Below the pieces are notes generated by a model. That model did not search any database. It was not told the DNA's origin and saw only the letters and a program-made list of their open reading frames with translations. Positions 44,798 through 54,859 of a stretch of 64,000 nt of DNA are shown here, piece by piece. This stretch comes from Zygnema cylindricum. Its lineage: Eukaryota; Streptophyta; Zygnematophyceae; Zygnematales; Zygnemataceae. A program made the translations under genes and the position numbers. The stretch lies in the NCBI GenBank assembly GCA_037447655.1, contig JBBHKE010000248.1, positions 226,501 through 290,500 of the forward strand, given 5' to 3'. Numbering within the stretch: the first letter of the stretch is position 1; every line of letters starts with the position of its first letter.

Positions 44798-45787
44798 TGT
44801 TGTTTTGGAAACCTTGAGTTCTCTCTATATCTTGCTGCCATGCTGACCTAAGTCTGACATCGCAGCTAGAAACCTTGATCACTCTACACTTGTTGCTGTG
44901 ATGCTATGCTGCTCTGATCTGACATCGCAGCTGCGGTGCTCAAATATCACAGCTACGCTGACAGATCATAGCAGTCATAGCAGTCGTAGCAGTCGTAGCA
45001 AAGTCATAGCAGCTATAGCAGTCTGAGCAAGAAAGGTGTTTTGAATATGAGTCACTTTGTGTGAAGATAAATTGACGAGGACATGATTTAGTGAGTATGT
45101 AAACTCGAAAGGGAGTACACAGGTTTGGTGCACTCCAGGCACACGTGTCGGTCCGTGAGAAAGTCAATTTTGGTTGTTCTAGAAGAAAAGGTATAGTTAC
45201 ATTTGAGGACCAAAGTTACACGTAGAGGTTCATCTTCGGTGATGAAAGAATACGTGGAAAGCGGATGGAGTCCGCCGTCATTTTTGGATGTACCGTCATT
45301 TCAGCGGACGAACTTTAACCGCGTACTATTTGATTTCTAGTTGCTGTCTGATTGGTGGAAATAATTATGTGCATTCGACGGTGGGATTTTGTTAATGAAG
45401 AGTAGTGTACCAATTGACCACGCTAGTTGTAGTACGGTGTGATCAACCGTAGGCTCACTTGTATATATAGGACTTAGATTACTTTAGGAAAAGTAGGATT
45501 GTTGTGTAGGAAAAACTGCGAAGCAGTTTTTGGGTGTGTTTGAATTATAAGATCATTGTGACCTTTTGGCAAAACTTTGTGAAATTCTGCATGTGGTTTT
45601 TTTGGAGTATATTTTATTTTGTGGCTAATTTGCAGACCTAGGGTGTGTCTGGTTTGCTTGGGGCTTCATTGTAAAGTTGGTTGTTTGTGGGATTTCGTGA
45701 GAGTTTCATCTTTGCACAATTGATTATCATGGCAACTGCCGGTGCTTCTTCATCTTCTTCAGTGGCACCAGCTGCCTCAAATCAACA
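44798..45787 (+). repeat. 5' LTR of element H
   Basis: TGTTGTTTTGGAAACC to AAATCAACA. CCAAT-type TGATTGG near 45350, TATATATA at 45462-45469, ATAGGACTTAGA at 45467-45478, a perfect hairpin at 45511-45531, and the gag ATG at 45729, so the last 59 bases of the LTR encode the first Gag residues (MATAGASSSSSVAPAA). Confidence 0.88.
45462..45531 (+). promoter_or_regulatory. Element H core promoter and leader hairpin
   Basis: TATATATA (45462-45469) runs into ATAGGACTTAGA (45467-45478), followed by AAAAACTGC-GAA-GCAGTTTTT (45511-45531), a perfect 9-bp stem with a 3-base loop. The 3' LTR has the same set: TATATA at 51751-51756 and the hairpin at 51798-51818. The spacing suggests that the hairpin lies at the 5' end of the RNA. 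Confidence 0.55.
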
Positions 45788-46849
45788 GGTCACGGTGAAA
45801 CTCTGAGACCTCCATAAGTCCTCAGAGTGGACAGCTTCCAAGAAGCCTCTAGGATAACCCTGACCCCTTTGTGTTTCAGCAAAAATAACTACCATCCTGA
45901 CAGACAAAAACTCTGACCAACTTCACCCCTGTGAAGAGAAGACTCCCCTGAGTCGATAGCAAAAAGAATCTCTGAATTTGCTCCCCTGAGCAGTAAGTTA
46001 TGGAGGGTCAAAGTTGACCTTTTGTACAGAAGCTCTCTGGGAGAGAGGGTCCTATCTTCTAATTTTTCTAAGTCCTATCTCTCTCACAGACTCTATCTAC
46101 TGATGAACGGAACCAATCAGATTACAGTTCCGTACGCAAAAGTACAGCCGCCGGTGTACTTTATGTACGGAAACTGTACGACATGCCTTAAATGTCGACA
46201 CGTGGTATGTCCGGATTTGCTCCTTTAATCCTCGGAGATGCCGCGCTCCAATGTAACTTCGCCACGTGTCATCCGATGTGGCGATGCCCACAAACCGCCG
46301 AATTCTCTTTCCGCGATCTCGGCGCTAATTCCGGCCGTCCGATTAAACTCGCATTTGATCGTAGCCGTAATAAATACATGCGCGGTATTTGTTATGCTTA
46401 CGAAATCAATGCGCAGTATTGATTTCTTATCTGTACCGCAATTCGTACTTTTACACTACCATATCTATGTATCCCGTTTAATAGTTATAGTTAAATGACT
46501 TATCCTACGTGTACATGTTTAAAATATTATCGTACCATATACTATGTATCACTACCTCTAGACTTAACGGCTAAGGCTACCGGCTATCTACCCTTTGACT
46601 GCCGGCAGGTGCAAGGATCAAATCCTGTCGCCGGCACATACCTTTTAGTAATTAATCCCTATATAAATTTCCCGTAAATCTGAGGATAGCCTAGGTAGCC
46701 ATGGCTCTAGCTTCCTCTCCAATTTCTCAGTGACTGCGACAAGTTTGAGAGTTGGAGAGAGAAGTTAGAGGTAGACTGCCTCGGCTTCTTTCTTTCCATT
46801 CAGACCTAAAAAATACTTAAAACCATTAATTTCTACACACGGGCCCTCC
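45788..46849 (+). promoter_or_regulatory. Element H primer-binding site, split by the solo LTR
   Basis: GGTCACGG (45788-45795) and GCCCTCC (46843-46849) were contiguous before the solo LTR came in. The joined site matches the A1 site at 12 of 15 positions (GGTYAYGGGCCCWCC in common). The middle ATG is ACG in H, so H relies on the LTR start codon. Confidence 0.6.
45796..46837 (-). mobile_element. Solo LTR, family A type, minus strand
   Basis: 1042 bp, read in reverse TGTAGAAATTAATGG to GAGTTTCA, flanked by CACGG (45791-45795 and 46838-46842). No internal sequence remains, so recombination between the two LTRs of a former element removed it. It carries the stem-loop CTCTCCAA/TTGGAGAG, the antisense B-box (plus AGGATCAAATCCTG near 46613) and the gag ATG of family A. 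Confidence 0.92.
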
Positions 46850-49274
46850 CTCACGGATCCCGGTGTTTAATGGGCAAAGTATCTTTATTGGGCGGATTTG
46901 ACTAAGTCTTTTTTGAAACAAGTGAAATTATATGATGTGATTTCTAGTATTCTTCCGGATACGGATCCGGAGTTTGGAAAGAAAAATGAAGATGCATTCC
47001 ATGTGTTGAAGTTACTTTTGTCAGAAGATCTTAACATGACATATATCAATATCTCTACGGCATCTGAAATATGGAAGGCCTTGAGTGAATCTTATGTCTT
47101 AGCTAGTGAGCAGAATGAGGTTGTTACTGCTGGAAAAATTTGTGACTATAAATATACTGGGGGTGACATGAACTCATATTGTAATGGCTTGAAACTTCTA
47201 TTATCGGAGAATGCATGTTCCCGGGGGAGTTTTCCTCCTTATCATCAAGCTATGATTCTAATGAGAGGGCTTCCTACTGAATATAGAGGAGCAGCGGAGC
47301 AGCTAAGACGGTTAGAGAAGAGTAAATGGAATATAGCAGTAGCTCAGGCTTATATCCTAGACGAAGAGGCAACTTAGATAGCATTAAATGGTGGTCAATC
47401 ATTCGTTGCTTACAATGCACAGACATATAAGCCGGCTGGTTTTTCTGGAAACCGAAACTTTACCCCCAATCCGAATTATAGGCAATATGATAGGTGTGTC
47501 TATTGCTTTGGTCAAGGTCATGTTTTCCGGCTATGTCCGGCATTTACAAAAGCATGTGAAACAGGAATTTATCGTGCGGAATGGAGGGTACGATCGGAGG
47601 ATTCACCACCAAAATTTCCAACATCAAAACTGCCGATTAAAAATGCGGCGTTCCTTGCATTTGATGAGACGACACAAGATGAACGACCGGAAGGAAAGGA
47701 AGATGTGGTCAGATTTCCGCAATCGGATGATGACGAGTTCTTTGCTCTTGCAAAAGATCTCATGGAGGGACCTCAAGAGAACGGATGGATTATGGACTCC
47801 GGATGTTGCTCCCACATGTGCGGCAACCGGGGTTACTTCAAAACGCTTACTCCAATTCCCACTCGTCGGATTTATTACGCGGATGACAGCGGTGTGGAGG
47901 CTACGGCAAAGGGAAGCGTGGAGTTAGCATGTGACATCAATGGTCAGATTGTAAAGAGAACCTTGCATGATGTTCTCTATATCCAAAAGTTTACAAAAAA
48001 ATTGTTTTCACTTCGGTAGCAGAAATGAAAGGTTTTGAAATTTTACAAAAGAATGGGGAAAAGGTAGTAAGCAAAGATGGGAAGGTAGCTTTCGTAGGAA
48101 CTAGAGGCCCAAACTTGTTGTACCGGATGGACTTGGCTAATGAAATTGACTTTGCATACTTTAGTGTCCTTCCGAAAAATGTTTTGTGGCATAAGAGGCT
48201 CGGTCATGTTCATCATGAAAGGCTTGATAAAATGGTAAAGCAAAATATGATAGATGGGGTTAACTTAGGACAAACTGATTCCCATGTATATGATGGATGT
48301 GCTTTGGGAAAACTTCATAAGCTGCCACTACCTCAGACAGCGGATAACCGGGCAACGGATTTGCTGCAAAATATTCATTCCGATGTGTGGGGGGCATCAA
48401 TAGTTCCTTCACTCAGTGGCAACCGGTTTTTGGTCACTTTTACGGATGACTTCTCAAGATATCGCAAGGTTTACTTTATGAAAGAAAAAAGTGAAGTGCT
48501 CACTCACTTCGAGCATTTTCGGGTATGGGCCGAAAAACTTCATGGGAAACCGATCCTTTCCCTTCGGTCCGACAACGGAGGGGAATATATTTGTCATACA
48601 TTCTCTGAATATTTAAAAGACAATGGCATTTCTCTGCAATTTACAGTACCTTATACTCCGGAACAGAATGGAGTATCCGAAAGACTCAACCAAACTCTAA
48701 CAGAAAGTGCAAAATCTATGTTACTAGATAAGGGAATAGATTTCAAATTTTGGGGTGAAGCTTTCTCGTGTGCGGCGTATATTAGAAATAGAATAGAGAC
48801 TAGAGCAGTAAAAGGGAAAACACCATATGAAGTGTGGACCGGAAGAAAACCGAATGTTAGTCACTTCTAAGTTTCTGGGAGTAAATGTTTTTTTTTTATA
48901 ATCTCCCTATTTCTAAGCTTAGTCTGAAATCGATTCCAGGAATTTTTATGGGATATGATGATGAATCCGTGGACTATAAAGTATTTAACAGGGATAGGAA
49001 TACTCTTCAGACTGCTAGAAATATTCAGGTTAAAGAAGAGAGCAGATCGATAGATGTTTTAAGTATGACAGATTTTGAAAAAGATTCCAAAATCAAAGAA
49101 TATGTTATTTTTGAAAGTGTTCCTCTCGCTTCTTCGAGTCCCACTTTGGACCCTCCGGCTGGTCCCCTTGTGGAGAATCCTCCTCCTCCTCCACCACCTC
49201 CTCCTCGGCGGCAACCTACGGATCCAACAATTCCAGCCTCAGATTTTCTGGGGGGGGAAAGGCAAAGCAGCAGG

Positions 49275-49425
49275 CTGCGACACTGCGAAGCTGCGCTATT
49301 TTCTGTCGGTTCATTGGATCTGACTGAAAACTGCGACGCTGTGAAACTGCGAAGCTGCGAAGCTGCAAAGCTGCAACACTGCGAAATTGCGAAGCAGCAA
49401 AACTGCTCTATTATCTGCCAGCATA
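49275..49425 (+). repeat. Tandem repeat of about 10 bp inside H pol
   Basis: Repeats of GCTGCGAAGCTGC-like units (ACTGCGAAGC, AGCTGCGAAG, AGCTGCAAAG) occupy the linker between integrase and RT, around a unique stretch near 49295-49325. The word AACTGCGAAGC also occurs in the leader hairpin of H. The repeat moves the reading frame between the two halves of pol. Confidence 0.7.
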
Positions 49426-51028
49426 ATGGAACCGGTCACAATACAGAAATCCTTTGCAGCTCCGGAAAAAGATCAATGGATCGCTACGGCTAATGATGAA
49501 ATGCAATCGATAATGGTGGCTCAAACTTGGGAGCTTGTGGAGCTTCCACCAGACCGAAAAGCCATCGGCTGTAAGTGGGTCTTCAAAGTAAAGTTGAATC
49601 CAGATAACTCTATTGAAAGATATAAGGCTAGGCTTGTTGCTGAAGGCTATAGTCAGAAGGAGGGAATTAACTATGAAGAGACTTTCTCTCCGGTTGTCCG
49701 ATTTCCAACTGTTGGAATTTTGTTATCCTTAGCGGCCTTTGAGAATATGGAACTACATCAAATGGATGTTAAGACAGCTTTCTTGCATGGAGATTTAGAG
49801 GAAGTAATTTATATGAAGCAGCCTGAAAGGTATGAAGAGACTGGAAAAGAAAATCTGGTCTGTAAACTATTGAAATCCTTGTATGGTTTGAAGCAGGCTC
49901 CACGTCAGTGGAACCTAAAACTAGATGAGTTTCTTACCAGTCTAGGATTCGTCAGGATTAGCTCAGATCACTCGGTCTATGTTATGGAAGGGAAAGATGG
50001 GATTATGTACATTGCGGTATATGTAGATGATTTGCTGTTGTTAAGCAAGTCATTAAATAAAATTAACTAAATAAAGGCAGCCTTGAATTGAAGATTTGAG
50101 ATGAAGGACTTAGGTGAGGCAAAGTATATTTTTGGAATTCAAGTACAAAGGGATAGAGATAGGAGAACAATCCATCTAACGCAGCGTGAAGCGATAAGAA
50201 ATGTGCTTGAAAAGTTTGGCATGGCTGAGGCAAACGGAAGTGCCACTCCCATGGAATTTAAGCAGAAAGTGGAAGGCATGGAGACCGATGGAGGAATCAT
50301 TTTTGACGATACCTTGGAGTCAGGGGAGGCAGATTTTTTAGCCACCATTCTATACCGACAGATTGTTGGTAGCCTAATTTACTTCATGAACTGCACAAGG
50401 CCGGATATTGCGGCAGCAGTTGGCGCTTTGAGTCGAAGTTTGCAGAATCCAAGAAAAACAGATTGGGAGGCCGCAAAGAGGGTTCTTCGGTACCTTGCAG
50501 GAACACGGAATCTTAGACTTGCTCTCGGTGGAGATGAAGTCAAAATTCAGACATGGAGCGATGCTAGCTATGGAGACATGCCAAGCTGCCGTTCCACCAC
50601 TGGATTCATTTTGAAGATTGGAACTGGAACATGCTGCTGGAGTAGCAAGCTTCAAAAGGTAACAGCTTAGTCTGCAATGGAGGCTGAATATATGGCAGCA
50701 AGCTCAGTTGTCAAGGAGTTACTATGGGTGAAGTCGATCCTCCAAGAACTTCATTTTATGCAATCCGGACCTCAATAGTGTGGTGTGACAACCAAGCAGC
50801 TATTGCGATTGCATCCAACCGGAGTCATCACTTCAAAAGCAAGCACATTGACATCAAGCTGCATTTTGTAAGAGAGAAGGTGATGAACAGAATTTTAAAG
50901 CTAAGTTATCTTCCGGATGAGAAGAGGGTAGCAGATATGATGACTAAGTCTTTACCTGCGCCTAAGTTGAAATTTTGTAGAGAGGAATGTGAACTCAATG
51001 GCTGAGAGAGTCTAAAGTTTTAGGGGAG

Positions 51029-52074
51029 TGTTGTTTTGGAAACCTTGAGTTCTCTCTATATCTTGTTGCCATGCTGCGCTAAGTCTGACATCGCAACTAG
51101 AAACCTTGAGCACTCTACACTTTTTGTTGTGCTGCTATGCTGCTCTGATCTGACATCGCAGCTGCGCTGCTCTAATATCACAGCTGCGCTGACAGATCAT
51201 AGCAGTCATAGCAGTCATAGAAGTCGTAGGAATCGTAGCGAGTCATAGCAGCTACAGCAGTCTGCGCAAGAAAGGTGTTCAGAATATGAGTCAGTTTGTG
51301 TGAAGATAAATTGACGAGGACATGATTGAGGAGTATGTAAACTCGAAAGGGAGTACACAGATTTGGTGCACTCCAGGCACACGTGTCGGTCCGTGAGAAA
51401 GTCAAGTTTGGTTGTTCTAGAAGAAAAGGTACAGTTACATTTGAGGACCAAAGTTACACGTGGAGGTTCATCTTCGGTGATGAAAGAATACGTGGAAAGC
51501 GGACGGAGTCCGCCGTCATTTTTGGAAGAGAAGTATTGACTGTACCGTCATTTCAGCGGACGAACTTTAACCGCGTACTATTCATTTCAGCGGACGAACT
51601 TTAACTGCGTACTATTTCATTTCTAGCGGCTGTCTGATTGGTGTAAATAATTATGTGCATTCGACGGTGGGATTTTGTTAATGAAGAAGTAGTGTACCAA
51701 TTGACCATGCTAGTTGTAGTACGGTGTGATCAACTGTAGGCTCACTTACATATATAGGACTTAGATTACTTTAGGAAAAGTAGGATTGTTGTGTAGAAAA
51801 AACTGCGAAGCAGTTTTTGGGTGTGTTTGAATTATAAGATCATAATGATCTTTTGGCAGAACTTTGTGAAATTCTGCATGTGGTTTGTTTGGTGTATATT
51901 TTATATTGTGGCAAATTTGCAGACCTAGGGTGTGTCTGGTTTGCTTGGGGCTTCATTGTGAAGTTGGTTGTTTGTGGGATTTCGTGAGAGTTTCCTCTTT
52001 GCACAATTGATCATCATGGCAACTGCCGGTGCTTCTTCATCTTCTTCAGTGGCACCAGCTGCCTCAAATCAACA
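51029..52074 (+). repeat. 3' LTR of element H
   Basis: 1046 bp after polypurine GTTTTAGGGGAG. Same order as the 5' LTR, plus a local duplication of TTTCAGCGGACGAACTTTAA near 51550-51605. Ends AAATCAACA before CGATT. Confidence 0.88.
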
Positions 52075-52079
52075 CGATT

Positions 52080-52620
52080 AAGGAAGAATGAATTAAGATA
52101 ATTGTGATGTTTAAGGATTGAGTTAATATGAGTTTGTTTTATTGAGTATTCAGTTTGCCTTTATCTTGGATTATGAGCTTTCAATGTGTTGGAATGTTTG
52201 ATTTCATTTTAATTTCACTTTCGCGTTGAGACATTTAAGTATTTGTGAGCGCATTCTGATTGACTCTTATTCCTATCATTGTCCATGATTAAGAAACGAC
52301 AGACGATCTGTGGATTTTTTTTCGGACTAAGGAGGCAGTTTCTTGACCAAACCTCGGGGCACCTAGGAGAAAATAAATGATAATTAGACAATACAAAAAA
52401 AATGAATTAAAATAAATAATAGAGACTCTAGAAAAGAAAGAGGGAGATAAATAAGATATAAACTCCGAAAATAACCTCCGAGAGCGGAAGCGCGACAAAT
52501 TAAAACGTACTTTGAGATTCCGATGAAAACGGGATTCTCCTCTTTTTTTCTACGAAGGATATCCTCCTCCAACGACTTCCATTTGCTCTCTTTGACCAGA
52601 AACAGAAAAACCGACAAGAC
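52080..52620. other. Right flank of H, no gene seen
   Basis: AT-rich sequence continuing the region that received H. The first part up to about 52340 is probably the remainder of the F 3' LTR. The rest holds no convincing reading frame or repeat. Confidence 0.4.
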
Positions 52621-53345
52621 GGGAATATTAAAAAGGGGGCCAGAAATGGAAAAAGAGAGGGAGAGGGAGAGGGAAAAGAAAAAGGATGGGAGAGGGTGAG
52701 AGAAAGTGAGAGGGGCAAGGAGAGTGAGAGGAATACTAAGAAGGAAAAGTGGAGGGAGAGGGAAAGGATAGCCGCCATTATCATTTATTCTCCCTTTGCG
52801 TTTCTAATGAGAGGAAGAGAAGAGGAAAAGGGACAAGAGAGGGAGAGTAAGAAGGAAAGGTGGAGGGAGAGAGAGAGTAATAAGGAAAAGTAGAGGGAGA
52901 GGGAAAAGATAGCCGCCACTATCCTTATTTCTCCATTTCCGTTTCCAGGGAGAGGACGAAGGAGATGGAAAGGAAGAGGGAGGGGAAAAGGGATGGGAGA
53001 GGGAAAAGGAAAGGTAAAGGGAGAGGGAGAATAAGAAGGAAAGGTAAAGGGAGAGGGAAAGGATAGCCACCACTATCCTCCTTTCTCCCTAGCCGTTAGC
53101 CATGGCTAATATAGAATCCATGACTATCTTTCGAAGGGAGACAGTAGGAGAGGGAGAGGGAGAGGGAGAGGGAGATGGAGACGGAGAGGGAGCGAAAAGA
53201 AGGAGAAGGAGATTGACATGGCAGAGAGGGGTTGGGAGAGAGGGAGGAGAGAATAGAACAGTGAGTCGGCAGCGAGTTCGAGAGTGAGGACAGAAGTAAG
53301 TGAGGGGGAAGGAAAGCGAGGGAGAATGGAGGGAGAGGGAGAATG
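52620..53345. repeat. Purine-rich tandem repeats with a 140-155 bp period
   Basis: GAGAGG/GGAAAG runs with an embedded unit seen three times: GGATAGCCGCCATTATC near 52766, AGATAGCCGCCACTATCC near 52907 and GGATAGCCACCACTATCC near 53061, each followed by a pyrimidine stretch TTTCTCC. The spacing is about 141 and 154 bases. Open frames here (for example minus-strand Leu/Ser/Pro-rich ones) are by-products of the composition. Confidence 0.75.
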
Positions 53346-54126
53346 AGGGTAAGTCCCCGTGTACTTGTAACTTAGCGAACTTACTTCGTATTTTAGCGCG
53401 GATCCGCCGAACCCGGTTTTCAAGTGTCCCTATGTCTGTAAGGACGAAATCGTAACTTACGCTTGTGACGATTGTACACGTCGAAAATACCTGTGACGGC
53501 TGTCAACATCTACAATCTGTGGTTGCACGTTATTTTTTGGAACTACTTGTGACGTCGCATGTCTTACTATGACATTGTAGACGTACCGCCTTTCAGCATG
53601 TGCCGTTTCACGGTTGAAGACGAGGCGCTTTGCCTTTGCGTCTCCTAACCGGTCGACGTGAAATGGCATCAGAATTTGAAGACCCCTGCAAAAAAGAAAT
53701 CCGTACTGGACGAAAACGGACAAAACCAAACAAACCGTGCACTTTTCTTCGTCGTATTCGAACGTAAACGAACAAAACATAGCGAATTCTGTACTTTTTT
53801 TTGTCCTTGGAAATCGTATGAAATTTTTCGAAAATTACGGCACGTGCGAATAAATGTTCCTATTTGTTTATCGAAATAACCTAGTTTTAAAACACATCGC
53901 GCATGTGTTTTAAACGTAAGGTTGAAGATGACGTTTTTTGTCGTGGAAGTGGGTCGAAAAACATAAGACGAAATTTTTTCATACATACTAAATTCGAGGA
54001 TGACGCAAATCGTACTCTACAAATTTGCGATTCCTTCGTACGGTTGCAACTTAGGCAGTACGGCGCTAAGTTTTACAGGAAAACGACAGAAAAAAACCCT
54101 TACTTATGCACATGGGGACATACCCT
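53346..54126. mobile_element. 781-bp inverted-repeat element
   Basis: The left end AGGGTAAGTCCCCGTGT and the right end read in reverse AGGGTATGTCCCCATGT form inverted ends. Inside the right part are a palindrome TTTTAAAACACATCGCGCAT near 53884 and TAAGTTTTACAGGAAAACGACAG near 54067. The sequence from about 53875 to 54120 recurs in reverse at about 63723-63940, so this is a repeat family. No coding capacity. I could not settle the target duplication because the flanks are simple repeats. Confidence 0.6.
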
Positions 54127-54256
54127 GAGAGGGAGAGTGAAAGAAAAAGGGAAAGTAGACGCGAAACGTTGGGTAACGGTAACAGTTTTAATAACCGGTG
54201 CAGTAGTACTGAACTGCACAGTACAATACCTCCTTCATCGTTGTCACAATGATGAC

Positions 54257-54307
54257 AGTTCAGTTCACGGTGTAGTTCAGTTCACGGTGTAGTTCAGTTC
54301 ACGGTGT
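54257..54307. repeat. Three perfect 17-bp tandem repeats
   Basis: AGTTCAGTTCACGGTGT three times in a row (54257-54273, 54274-54290, 54291-54307). Confidence 0.9.
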
Positions 54308-54394
54308 CAACTGTATCTGCTATTTATTTTTAAACTGACCAAAGTTTAGGGATTTGTAGAAGTGAAATCCATTAGAACTGCTTTACATGTGATT

Positions 54395-54659
54395 CAGAGG
54401 TCACAATCGGTTACCCGAATTCATACTCGATCCGTACCCGAATTCGTACCTCATCCGTACCCGAATCCGTATCCGATTCCATACCCGATCCGTACCCTAA
54501 TCCGTACCATACCTGTACCCGAATCCGTACCCCGGATCCATACCCAGCCGGCCGCGTGGTCTCTGGAACGGATTCGGTTGGCAAATTTTGGGGGCCGGCC
54601 GGATTCGGCCGGGTGATTCAAACAAAAAAAAAAAATCGTGTACCCGATTGTGACCTCCG
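54395..54659. mobile_element. Small hAT-type MITE, 265 bp
   Basis: Flanked by ATGTGATT (54387-54394 and 54660-54667). Ends CAGAGGTCACAATCGG and, in reverse, CGGAGGTCACAATCGG. The interior is made of repeated TACCCGAATCCG-type words. The 8-bp duplication and end sequence fit hAT. A relative lies at 63096-63560. Confidence 0.82.
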
Positions 54660-54859
54660 ATGTGATTTCCTGACTTCAACTCGATCGAGGCAGGACAACA
54701 TGCTGAAAATGTGGAAGGCTCCATATCCCCAAATAAAATGGACTTTTTTTATTTTTCCATAACATAAATGGATATGATGGGGAATCCTGTTCCTGCTTCC
54801 AACATCTAATCTGTTTGCGTTGTTTATCCTTTTTGTTTGCTTCCCTCCACGTGTAGTTT

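Larger units (their letters stand above)
45729..51005 (+). pseudogene. Element H gag-pol (interrupted and shifted)
   Basis: Gag starts in the LTR and, with the solo LTR removed, reads through QVTGPPSRIPVFNG, the same N-terminal signature as families A-E. A shift near 46880 precedes YWADLTKSF. Knuckle CVYCFGQGHVFRLC near 47493-47534; protease-like MDSGCCSHMC near 47793; integrase HKRLGHVHHERL near 48190, SDVWGAS, SDNGGEY and PEQNGVSERL; RT YVDDLLLLSKS near 50020; RNase H to 51005. Stops near 47376, 48018, 48868, 50070 and 50668. Integrase and RT are separated by the proline run near 49175-49210 and a 10-bp tandem repeat. Confidence 0.85.
44798..52074 (+). mobile_element. Copia element H, full length but decayed
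   Basis: LTRs 44798-45787 (990 bp) and 51029-52074 (1046 bp), CGATT at 44793-44797 and 52075-52079. The 3' LTR is longer mainly because of a duplicated stretch (CATTTCAGCGGACGAACTTT twice near 51548 and 51584). A minus-strand solo LTR is inserted 8 bases after the 5' LTR. Internal coding sequence is mostly readable but has stops and shifts. H LTRs share little with families A-E except the start-site motif and the end of the polypurine tract. Confidence 0.9.
39183..52340 (+). mobile_element. Decayed copia element F of a second lineage
   Basis: AT-rich element without a 5' LTR or gag start; its left end is fused to the cut B1 LTR. Coding remnants run from 39215 to 43398, then a polypurine run AGAGGGGGGAT near 43441-43451 and a 3' LTR starting TGGTAGGATTTAC. 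That LTR is interrupted by a hAT element (43465-44358) and by element H (44798-52074). The right end is uncertain; LTR-like AT-rich sequence continues after H to roughly 52340. Confidence 0.65.

Noticed and set aside
52500-53287. Several Ser/Leu/Pro-rich or Glu/Arg-rich open frames
   Set aside because: They follow from the GAGAGG composition; there is no domain and every frame of such repeats stays open.
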